From Acholeplasmataceae bacterium (GTDB lineage: Bacteria; Bacillota; Negativicutes; Acidaminococcales; Acidaminococcaceae): 11,412 nucleotides of DNA. The position numbers and the translations under genes are program-made. The notes under the pieces were generated by a model. The model did no database searches, was not told the DNA's origin, and saw nothing but the letters and a program-made list of their open reading frames with translations. Location of the stretch: positions 1-11,412 of the forward strand of contig JAAYAE010000101.1 of the NCBI GenBank assembly GCA_012719555.1. The letters are read 5' to 3'. Positions 1-5,688 of the stretch are shown one piece after another (the first letter of the stretch is position 1; the number at the start of each line of letters is the position of its first letter).

Positions 1-44
1 GTATAAAACATGAAATAAAATGCAGCTTTTTGTAAATATTTTTT

Positions 45-479
45 TTACTTTTCCATCTGCAATTTAATCGCCTGCAACATATTTTCACTATTTTCGCGAA
101 CTTTTTTCTTTAAAATTGGATTTAAAAGACCTGAAATCATAGGAATTCCAAATTCAAAATCAACAGACAAAGATACTTCTACGCCATCAGCTATATCTAT
201 AAGCTTCCAGGCACCTTCCATTTTCTTCAAATCGCCCTGAGTTTGCTTATAGGTAATAACATAATTAATCGGATCAAACTCATCTCTCTCTGTCCAAGCT
301 ATACGCCTACCATCAACATCAGAGTCCCACTCACTGATATCGTAGTTTTCACCGCGTTCTAATATTTTTACACTTTTTAAGCTTTCCATGAACTTAGGAT
401 AATCTTCCATTTTTGCAATAATATTATAAATATCTTGTTTGGAACCATTAATAACGATCTTACTTTCTACAAATGGCAT
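45..479 (-). CDS. SRPBCC (START/polyketide-cyclase-like) family protein
   Basis: This is a 144-residue protein of the helix-grip SRPBCC type. MPFVESKIVINGSKQDIYNI forms the first strand and helix, MEDYPKFMESLKSV the short-helix region typical of the Coq10/RatA/aromatase branch, then come several strands including ERDEFDPINYVITY and GAWKLIDIADGVEVSLSVDF. A long C-terminal helix (about 117-144) would close the hydrophobic pocket. Members bind lipids, quinone precursors or polyketides, and no catalytic residues are fixed across the family, so no reaction is assigned. There is no signal peptide or membrane segment. The start is set by GGAGGG (485-490), 5 bases upstream and next to the aminotransferase stop, which suggests co-translation with it. 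It is the last gene in the window. The 44 bases after it hold no convincing terminator, so the transcript may continue beyond the left edge. Confidence 0.8.
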   Translation of the reverse strand: MPFVESKIVINGSKQDIYNIIAKMEDYPKFMESLKSVKILERGENYDISEWDSDVDGRRIAWTERDEFDPINYVITYKQTQGDLKKMEGAWKLIDIADGVEVSLSVDFEFGIPMISGLLNPILKKKVRENSENMLQAIKLQMEK

Positions 480-490
480 ACTATCCCTCC

Positions 491-1735
491 TTATAAATCA
501 TCAATTGCGTCATTAGTTTGTTTAATAGCTTCTCTAAATACAGTAAGAACATGGTCAACAACTTCTTTAGGCATAATTAATGGTGGTTCCATACGCATAA
601 CTTTAGGATTGTTCAAGGTATAGGCAATAATTATATTATTACTAATCATAATAGACATGACCATACCGCCGGCACCTTCTTTGGTCAGTTCTATACCAAC
701 CATCATTCCGCGGCCACGAACTTCTTTAATTACAGCCGGGTAATCTTTAGCAATATCTTCTAAGCCACTCTTTAAATATGCCCCTGTATCACTGCCGCGT
801 TTAAGTAAATCTTCTTCTTCAATTATTTTTAGCGTGGCTAATCCTGCCATACAAGCCATCTGGTTACCACCAAAAGTAGAGGTATGTAAAAATGGGGCTT
901 CGATTAACCCCTTCCAGGCATCAGGCGTCGCAGTAATTGCGCCAATAGGCACTATACCACCACCCAAGGCCTTAGCAGTGGCCATAATATCAGGAGCAAC
1001 ATCGTCGTGATTAATGCCAAACCATTGGCCAGTTCGCCCAATGCCTGTTTGCACCTCATCAGCTATGAGTAGCGCGCCATGTTTATCACATAACTGCCGA
1101 ACTGCTGACAAATAGCCGTCATGGGGAACTATAATGCCACCCTCCCCTTGAATCGGCTCTAAAATCACAGCTGCTGTATCATCATCTAAAGCTGCCGCCA
1201 TAGCAGCTACATCGTCAAAAGGAACATGTTCAAAGTTAGGAAGTAATGGTTGAAACGGCGTACGAAACATATCACGTCCCGTAGCAGTCAAAGAACCAAA
1301 AGTTTTCCCATGGAATGCATTTTTTGCGGCAATGAATTTTTTTCTGCCTGTAGCCAACCGTGCTACTTTTAATGCGCCTTCAACAGCCTCTGTACCGCTA
1401 TTTACAAAAAAGCTATATTGCAATTTTCCCGGAGTTATTTCGGCCAAACGCTCTGCTAAATCTGCCATTGGTCTATTAAATAAAACCTCTCCATGCATAG
1501 GCATAGTATCTAAAGATTTTTTTACTGCTTCCACTACTTTTGGATGTCTATGTCCAACACAAAACATACCATAGCCACCTAAACAATCAATGTAATCATT
1601 ACCATCGCTATCAGTAATAATCCACCCATGAGCAGTAGTTTCCACACTTCCTAAACCCATAAAGCGAAATAAGCGTGCCATAGACGGGTTTATAAATTTT
1701 TCATATTTACCGATTGTCTCTTCTACAAAGTCCAT
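491..1735 (-). CDS. Class III PLP-dependent aminotransferase, putrescine aminotransferase-like
   Basis: This fold-type I, class III aminotransferase probably moves an omega-amino group from a diamine or amino acid to a 2-oxo acid in the cytoplasm. The PLP lysine is K255 in ATAKALGGG. D226 in LIADEVQTGIGRTG would hold the pyridine nitrogen, NSGTEA (112-117) the phosphate and NAFHGKT (139-145) the ring. YSFFVNSGTEAVEGALK and FHGKTFGSLTATG closely recall E. coli PatA (YgjG), but acetylornithine and 4-aminobutyrate aminotransferases are related and substrate cannot be read from sequence. The protein is 414 residues, shorter than E. coli PatA (about 459), mainly at the N-terminus. GAGGG (1744-1748) lies 8 bases before the ATG, and 14 bases separate it from the deacetylase stop. 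The next gene starts 11 bases downstream, so the two may share a pathway or simply an mRNA. Confidence 0.9.
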   Translation of the reverse strand: MDFVEETIGKYEKFINPSMARLFRFMGLGSVETTAHGWIITDSDGNDYIDCLGGYGMFCVGHRHPKVVEAVKKSLDTMPMHGEVLFNRPMADLAERLAEITPGKLQYSFFVNSGTEAVEGALKVARLATGRKKFIAAKNAFHGKTFGSLTATGRDMFRTPFQPLLPNFEHVPFDDVAAMAAALDDDTAAVILEPIQGEGGIIVPHDGYLSAVRQLCDKHGALLIADEVQTGIGRTGQWFGINHDDVAPDIMATAKALGGGIVPIGAITATPDAWKGLIEAPFLHTSTFGGNQMACMAGLATLKIIEEEDLLKRGSDTGAYLKSGLEDIAKDYPAVIKEVRGRGMMVGIELTKEGAGGMVMSIMISNNIIIAYTLNNPKVMRMEPPLIMPKEVVDHVLTVFREAIKQTNDAIDDL

Positions 1736-1749
1736 TTTTCATTCCCTCT

Positions 1750-2721
1750 TCATGTTAATAGTGTGCTTACCGGAACAAATTTAATTCCGGCGCCTTGAAC
1801 TTCCTTATAGCATTCTGACCAAGCTTTGGCTGTGTTTTCTCTAGCATGACAAATAACAATTATTGAACCATATTTATCGGCAATTTCAGCTGCTGCCCAA
1901 ATCTGTTTTTTTATTTCGTCCACATCACTGCTATTATCCAAAAACCTGCTATTAAACCCGGTACTAATTCCCATTTCTCTGGACATTTTATATCCTACAG
2001 AAGCAGCTAGAGTCCTACTGTCAATAAAAAACAAGCCCTTACTTTGCAACACTTCTAAAACTGCTCTCATTGTCGCTGGATTAGAGGTTGCTCTGGAACC
2101 CTGATGATTGTTGACACCCTTAATTCCAGGTAAACTATTTATGGCCTCTTTAGTATAATTTTGCACCTGTTCTTTAGTCATTGCTACACTAACCATACGA
2201 GTTTCAGAAGCCTGACCGGCGTCCATTGGCTCCATTGGTAAATGCAGCATAGGCGTTTGCCCGTTATTTTTAATAATTTTAAGTGCGGCACTGCTATTGG
2301 TTTTAAATGGCAGAATAGAAAACGTCATGTCAATAGGCAATGCACTAAGTATTTCCACCGGTTCTAAATCATACCCACAATCATCCACTACCACAGCCAA
2401 GCTCCCACTTAGTTTTTTGTGTTGAACCTTGTTTTGGTTTGAATCGCTATCTTTTGCCACAGGCTGCTTCGGTTTAGCTTTTTCCTTTAAATCGCTCTCT
2501 TTGGTACTAGCCTTTTCGGCACTAGGTATCTTGGGTATCACTTCACTGACTATCTCAGAAAGGCTGCGTTTCTCTACGTCGGGATTACTATGAGAAACGA
2601 AAAGAAAACCAATAAGCATAACGGCAGCCACTACAGCGATAGTTAATAATAACCCACCACCTGTCTTTTTTTTCTTTGGAGTGTGGTGGGTTGCACTTGT
2701 TGTTTTTTTACTTCTAGCCAT
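1750..2721 (-). CDS. Divergent polysaccharide deacetylase family protein, membrane-anchored
   Basis: This belongs to the divergent polysaccharide deacetylase family (YibQ-like, formerly DUF610), of mostly unknown substrate and presumed to act outside the cytoplasmic membrane. The N-terminus is rich in Lys and Thr (1-20), followed by one hydrophobic segment at about 24-42 (GLLLTIAVVAAVMLIGFLF), a likely uncleaved signal anchor. A Lys/Ser-rich linker runs to about 105. The NodB-like domain follows: VVVDDCGYD (D113, D114), LHLPMEP (H160), GVNNHQGSRAT (N205, H206), FFIDSRT (D234) and ICHAREN (H292). These residues could bind metal and catalyse deacetylation, though activity in the family is poorly shown. 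The ATG at 2721 is preceded by GGGGAAAG and lies 13 bases after the recombinase stop. A role in envelope or cell-wall glycan handling is inferred from the family only. Confidence 0.87.
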   Translation of the reverse strand: MARSKKTTSATHHTPKKKKTGGGLLLTIAVVAAVMLIGFLFVSHSNPDVEKRSLSEIVSEVIPKIPSAEKASTKESDLKEKAKPKQPVAKDSDSNQNKVQHKKLSGSLAVVVDDCGYDLEPVEILSALPIDMTFSILPFKTNSSAALKIIKNNGQTPMLHLPMEPMDAGQASETRMVSVAMTKEQVQNYTKEAINSLPGIKGVNNHQGSRATSNPATMRAVLEVLQSKGLFFIDSRTLAASVGYKMSREMGISTGFNSRFLDNSSDVDEIKKQIWAAAEIADKYGSIIVICHARENTAKAWSECYKEVQGAGIKFVPVSTLLT

Positions 2722-2734
2722 CTATCTTTCCCCA

Positions 2735-3613
2735 CTATGCTCTTGGATGAGCTTTTTCGTATATTGTTTTCAAACGTTTATTTGTTAAGTGAGTATATAT
2801 CTGAGTCGTTGATATATCAGCATGCCCCAATAATTCTTGTACAGTTCTTAAATCAGCACCATTATCTAATAAATGTGTGGCAAAAGAATGGCGAAGAATA
2901 TGAGGTGTTAACTCTTTACGTATACCAGCCATATGTCCATAACCTTTTATTATTTGCCAAAATCTTTGGCGAGTCATACCACTGCCATGTATCGTTAAAA
3001 ACAAACATTTTTCTTTACTACCCTCATGCAATAATCTCGGCCTTACTACATTTAAATATTTTTCCAAATATTCCACAGCATAATGACCTAAAGGAATAAT
3101 GCGTTCTTTTGAGCCTTTGCCAAAGGCTATAACATATTTCATTTGCAAATTCACACCGGCAACCGGCATATTAATAAGCTCTGATACCCGCATCCCTGTT
3201 GCATAAAGCACTTCCAGCATCGTGCGATCTCTGAACCCTTCGTCTGTAGCTTCGTCAGGTGTTTCCAAAAGTTTCAATACATCTTGGCGATTTAAAACTC
3301 TTGGCAAAATAGTTCCTTTGTTACCTGCTTCAATAACTTCAGCAGGGTCTATTTCCAAATATCCTTCAGCCGTCATAAACCGAAAAAAAGATTTCAAAGC
3401 GGCCAATTTACGTGCCATACTAGAAGGCGCATAACGCTCTTTTTTTAAAAAATACATATAGGCAATTACGTCTTGCCTAGTTATGGTTTTGATGCTTTTT
3501 TTTACCTTAGTGGCAAAAAGTTTTAAATCACGCTCATAAGCATCTTTAGTATTCTGGGCAAGGCCTAACTCCACGGTTAAATATTCTAGAAATAATTTAA
3601 TATCCTCTTCCAT
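2735..3613 (-). CDS. xerD: Tyrosine recombinase, XerC/XerD type (XerD-like)
   Basis: Xer recombinases resolve chromosome dimers by cutting and rejoining at dif. The protein is 292 residues, the normal Xer length. It has an N-terminal SAM-like core-binding domain (about 1-85) and a C-terminal catalytic domain. The full catalytic set is visible: R142 (ATGMRVSEL), K166 (FGKGSKER), H238 and R241 (HILRHSFATHLL), H264 (LLGHADIS) and nucleophile Y273 (TTQIYTH). NGADLRTVQELLGHADISTTQIYTH resembles XerD more than XerC, but the paralogues are hard to separate without a tree. Phage integrases are usually longer and lie next to att sites, and none is evident here. The ATG at 3613 is preceded by GAGGCGGTG. 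It follows hfq by 59 bases and precedes the deacetylase by 13. The compact setting indicates a chromosomal housekeeping recombinase, not mobile DNA. Confidence 0.88.
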   Translation of the reverse strand: MEEDIKLFLEYLTVELGLAQNTKDAYERDLKLFATKVKKSIKTITRQDVIAYMYFLKKERYAPSSMARKLAALKSFFRFMTAEGYLEIDPAEVIEAGNKGTILPRVLNRQDVLKLLETPDEATDEGFRDRTMLEVLYATGMRVSELINMPVAGVNLQMKYVIAFGKGSKERIIPLGHYAVEYLEKYLNVVRPRLLHEGSKEKCLFLTIHGSGMTRQRFWQIIKGYGHMAGIRKELTPHILRHSFATHLLDNGADLRTVQELLGHADISTTQIYTHLTNKRLKTIYEKAHPRA

Positions 3614-3627
3614 GGTAACACCGCCTC

Positions 3628-3659
3628 AAAAAGAAAAACAACGCCAACAACTGCGCCGT
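3628..3659 (-). terminator. Weak intrinsic-terminator-like hairpin after hfq
   Basis: On the minus strand ACGGCGC (3659-3653) can pair with GCGTTGT (3644-3638) around an 8-nt loop, with two G-U pairs inside the stem. It is followed directly by TTTTCTTTTT (3637-3628). This is the shape of a Rho-independent terminator, but the wobble pairs and the C in the T-run suggest partial termination. It sits in the 59-base gap before the recombinase gene and could form the 3' end of an hfq transcript while letting some polymerase through. Confidence 0.42.
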
Positions 3660-3672
3660 CTTCTTCAAAATA

Positions 3673-3930
3673 CTATTCCTTTTTCTCTGCTGTAAGCATG
3701 ATTTGTACGTTAGTCACCGGAGAAATAGTAGAAATAGCATGTTTGTAAACCATCTGCTGCTTGCCTTCATTTTCAATAATAACAGTAAAATTGTCAAAAC
3801 CCTTTACCAAACCACGGATTTGAAATCCATTTACCAAATAAATAACCACCGCTAAGTTTTCTTTCCTAACATGGTTTAAAAAATTATCCTGTAGATTTAT
3901 TGGTTTATTATTTGTAGCTGTATTTACCAT
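3673..3930 (-). CDS. hfq: Hfq, RNA chaperone (Sm-like hexamer)
   Basis: Hfq forms a ring that binds small RNAs and A-rich or U-rich mRNA tails and affects translation and RNA decay in the cytoplasm. At 85 residues it has a typical length. Sm1 spans roughly residues 12-53 (NLQDNFLNHVRKEN, then YLVNGFQIRGLVKGFDNFTV) and Sm2 is QQMVYKHAISTISP. Counterparts of the E. coli proximal-face residues are Q14, F45-D46-F48 and Y62-K63-H64. The rim reads RKEN (22-25), like Bacillus Hfq rather than the RRER of enterobacteria. The C-terminal tail is very short, unlike the long disordered tail of proteobacterial Hfq. AGGAGG (3936-3941) lies 5 bases before the ATG and decides the start. It follows miaA by 37 bases, and a terminator-like hairpin follows its stop. 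Confidence 0.97.
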   Translation of the reverse strand: MVNTATNNKPINLQDNFLNHVRKENLAVVIYLVNGFQIRGLVKGFDNFTVIIENEGKQQMVYKHAISTISPVTNVQIMLTAEKKE

Positions 3931-3964
3931 AATTTCCTCCTATAATACTTCTCTATTTTACATA

Positions 3965-3993
3965 ATCTTACCGCAGTTTGCGCTTTTGTTCAA
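3965..3993 (-). promoter_or_regulatory. Possible sigma-A-type promoter for hfq
   Basis: On the minus strand TTGAAC (3993-3988) and TAAGAT (3970-3965) are separated by exactly 17 bases. Each matches the sigma70/sigma-A consensus at four of six positions, and the -10 overlaps the miaA stop codon. Initiation would fall about 30 bases upstream of the hfq ATG, giving a short leader with AGGAGG. In AT-rich DNA such matches are common, so this is only a candidate. hfq genes behind miaA often have internal promoters in other bacteria. Confidence 0.28.
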
Positions 3994-4900
3994 GTACTCT
4001 TATCATTTCTGCCACATATATTTCCGGCATTGGTGGTTCACCCACTTCAATCCAATGTATGTAAGGCATCTTTTTATACCAAGTAAATTGTCGTTTAGCA
4101 AAGTTGCGGGTAGCCTGTTTAATTTTATCAACACAAGTGTCCTTGTCATATTCGCCATGGAAATATTCTAATACTTGCCTGTAGCCTATGCTTTTCATAG
4201 CCTGTGCGTCTTCTCCCACACCCATTTTCAAAAGATGTCCGGTTTCTTCAAAAAGACCTGATTCAACCATATTATCAACGCGTTTGTTAATACGGGGATA
4301 CAAAAGTTCTCGTGGCATATGTAACCCAAAGACATAGGCATCGTAAGGCGTTTCTTTAGCATGGGCTTGAGAAACTTCCTCTCCCTCCATAGCTACTTCT
4401 ATAGCTCGAATAACCCTGCGCCTATCGTTATAGTGAAGCCTTATTGCCGCTTCCTTATCTAATCCTTCCAACTTCTTGTGTAAAGCTTTATTGCCTTCTT
4501 TTATGGCATAATTTTCTAAATCTGTACGCAGGTTACTTGATGCCTGGGTTTGAGCAAAATCATAATCTTCCAAAAGTGCTTTTATATAAAGGCCTGTACC
4601 ACCAACAATAATAGGCACCTTGCCTCTAGCATTAATCTCATTGATTAAAATAGCCGCCCGCGCTTTAAAGTCTACTACATTAAAATTTTCATTAGGTTCC
4701 AAAATATTAACCAAATGATGCTCTACCTCTTCTAGTTCTGCAGAAGTCGGCTTGGCAGTTGCAATATCCATGTTTTTATATACCAACATGGAATCTCCTG
4801 AAATTATCTCCCCATTAAGCTTATGGGCTAACAATATTCCACAGTTACTTTTACCTGTGGCCGTAGGTCCCAAAATAACAACCACTTTAAGTCGCCCCAT
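3968..4900 (-). CDS. miaA: MiaA, tRNA dimethylallyltransferase
   Basis: MiaA transfers a dimethylallyl group from DMAPP to N6 of A37 in tRNAs reading UNN codons, giving i6A37, the substrate of MiaB. The P-loop GPTATGKS is at about residues 11-18, followed by the family motif GDSMLVYKNMDIATAKPT, EVEHHLVNILEP, IIVGGTGLYIKALL and, near the C-terminus, KSIGYRQVLEY and TRNFAKRQFTWYKK. In many MiaA proteins the DSM motif continues QVY; here it is LVY, a variant I recall from related Firmicutes. The 310-residue length is normal. The start is set by the AAGGAGG 7 bases upstream, and only 4 bases separate it from the methyltransferase stop. hfq follows after 37 bases, the miaA-hfq order seen in many bacteria. 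Its stop codon is part of a possible hfq promoter. Confidence 0.97.
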   Translation of the reverse strand: MGRLKVVVILGPTATGKSNCGILLAHKLNGEIISGDSMLVYKNMDIATAKPTSAELEEVEHHLVNILEPNENFNVVDFKARAAILINEINARGKVPIIVGGTGLYIKALLEDYDFAQTQASSNLRTDLENYAIKEGNKALHKKLEGLDKEAAIRLHYNDRRRVIRAIEVAMEGEEVSQAHAKETPYDAYVFGLHMPRELLYPRINKRVDNMVESGLFEETGHLLKMGVGEDAQAMKSIGYRQVLEYFHGEYDKDTCVDKIKQATRNFAKRQFTWYKKMPYIHWIEVGEPPMPEIYVAEMIRVLEQKRKLR

Positions 4901-4904
4901 GAGC

Positions 4905-5680
4905 TTACCTCCTTAAAATCCCATATTTAACTTTACTATATTTACTACCATAGAGCTCGTTAATTCCCAATTCACGCAAAACCCTAGGTGTTCGTTCCTT
5001 AACCACAACTAATGGTGCCACTCGCATGGCTTCTGATAATACTGCCTTATCCAACGGTTCCACATAGGCTACAGGACGCAAAGGCTTCATATTAGAGGAC
5101 AAATTAACAGGATATCTAAACATTGGATCAAAATAAACTACATCAAAACTGTAGTTTCCAGTGTTTTTAAATAAACTTTTGCTTCTGTACAAACTGTTTC
5201 TATTCGCCTTAAAGCTTCATTCAGTTCAGTTTCTTCGCCCACATAATTGTGCAAACCTTCCTTAACTAAGAACCACAAGGGTTTTGACGCTTCTAGACCC
5301 TGTACGCAGCCTTCAGGCCCTACGACATAAGAGGCAATGGCCGCATCACTAGCAAAGCCAAGAGTGGCATCCAATATCCTGCTGCCTGCTTGTAATTCAC
5401 ATGCCTCCACAAAATTATCCCTCTCGCCACGCAAAAGCTTTTGTAACCGCAGCACTGCCATACCCGGATGATAAAACAGCTTACCTTCCTCAGAAAAAAT
5501 CTGAGGACCATTCTTCGTTGCTACAATAAGACAATCTAAATTATAGCTTTGCATAATAAATTGCAAGCTGCTATTGCCGTCACGTTCTATATAGGGTACG
5601 CCTAATAACTCTGCCCATTTTTTAGCTTTGGTAGGCAAGTCACTACCACCGTTTAATCCACGCACTGTAGCAAAATTCAT
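4905..5680 (-). CDS. RsmJ-like class I SAM-dependent methyltransferase, read across a -1 frame change
   Basis: The gene lies in two frames. The zero frame runs from ATG 5680 to TAG 5140-5138 (180 residues). The -1 frame is open from a TGA at 5219-5217 to the TAA at 4907-4905. Joined after VYLK (residue 172), the product is 258 residues with a coherent Rossmann methyltransferase order: a small N-terminal domain, motif I RILDATLGFASDA (101-113), the acidic motif II residue in GLEAS (E130), motif IV FDVVYFDPMF (179-188), then a C-terminal VVVKER strand. Neither half is complete alone: the first has the SAM site and lacks motif IV, the second the reverse. The DATLGFASDA and DVVYFDPMF motifs recall RsmJ (16S rRNA m2G1516), but this Firmicute branch has no substrate that I know of. 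AGGTG (5686-5690), overlapping the mutL stop, is the ribosome site. The frame change could be programmed, a disabling deletion or an assembly error. Confidence 0.8.
4908..4914 (-). promoter_or_regulatory. Ribosome binding site of miaA inside the methyltransferase 3' end
   Basis: A perfect AAGGAGG lies in the last sense codons of the methyltransferase (TTA AGG AGG TAA), 7 bases from the miaA ATG. This fixes the miaA start. It also means that ribosomes finishing the -1 frame of the methyltransferase terminate on top of the miaA initiation region. Confidence 0.85.
5135..5171 (-). promoter_or_regulatory. Candidate programmed -1 ribosomal frameshift signal
   Basis: Read on the minus strand, T TTA AAA (5171-5165) is in phase with the zero frame (codons TAT TTA AAA), fitting the X XXY YYZ rule for tandem -1 slippage to TTT AAA. 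A 7-nt spacer (5164-5158) follows. Then comes a perfect 8-bp stem, AAACTACA (5157-5150) paired with TGTAGTTT (5142-5135), around a 7-nt loop. The zero-frame TAG (5140-5138) lies in the 3' arm. After slippage the next codons read AAC ACT GGA AAC TAC and continue into the conserved FDVVYFDPMF. The spacing is what -1 stimulators use, but the stem has only two G-C pairs and is weak. I see no strong Shine-Dalgarno-like stimulator 10-14 bases upstream. The same frame change would result from loss of one A in the run 5164-5168. Confidence 0.45.
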
Positions 5681-5688
5681 CCTTACAC

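Noticed and set aside
1..50. Possible terminator after the SRPBCC gene
   Set aside because: Only a 5-bp A/T stem (GTAAA/TTTAC) spanning the stop codon and a short AAAA/TTTT pairing are visible, with no G-C stem followed by a T-run. It is ordinary AT-rich sequence.
2683..3099. Plus-strand open frame of 138 codons
   Set aside because: It lies opposite the recombinase gene and the deacetylase start, has no family-like composition or ribosome site, and is a shadow of conserved minus-strand genes.
2735..3613. Phage or genomic-island integrase
   Set aside because: The length and motifs fit a chromosomal Xer recombinase, and no tRNA gene, att-like direct repeat or other mobile gene is nearby.
4905..5192. 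Separate 95-residue gene starting at TTG 5192
   Set aside because: It begins inside the overlap of the two frames, has no well-placed Shine-Dalgarno sequence and holds only the C-terminal half of a methyltransferase (motif IV, no SAM-binding motif I). It is better read as the continuation of the upstream frame.
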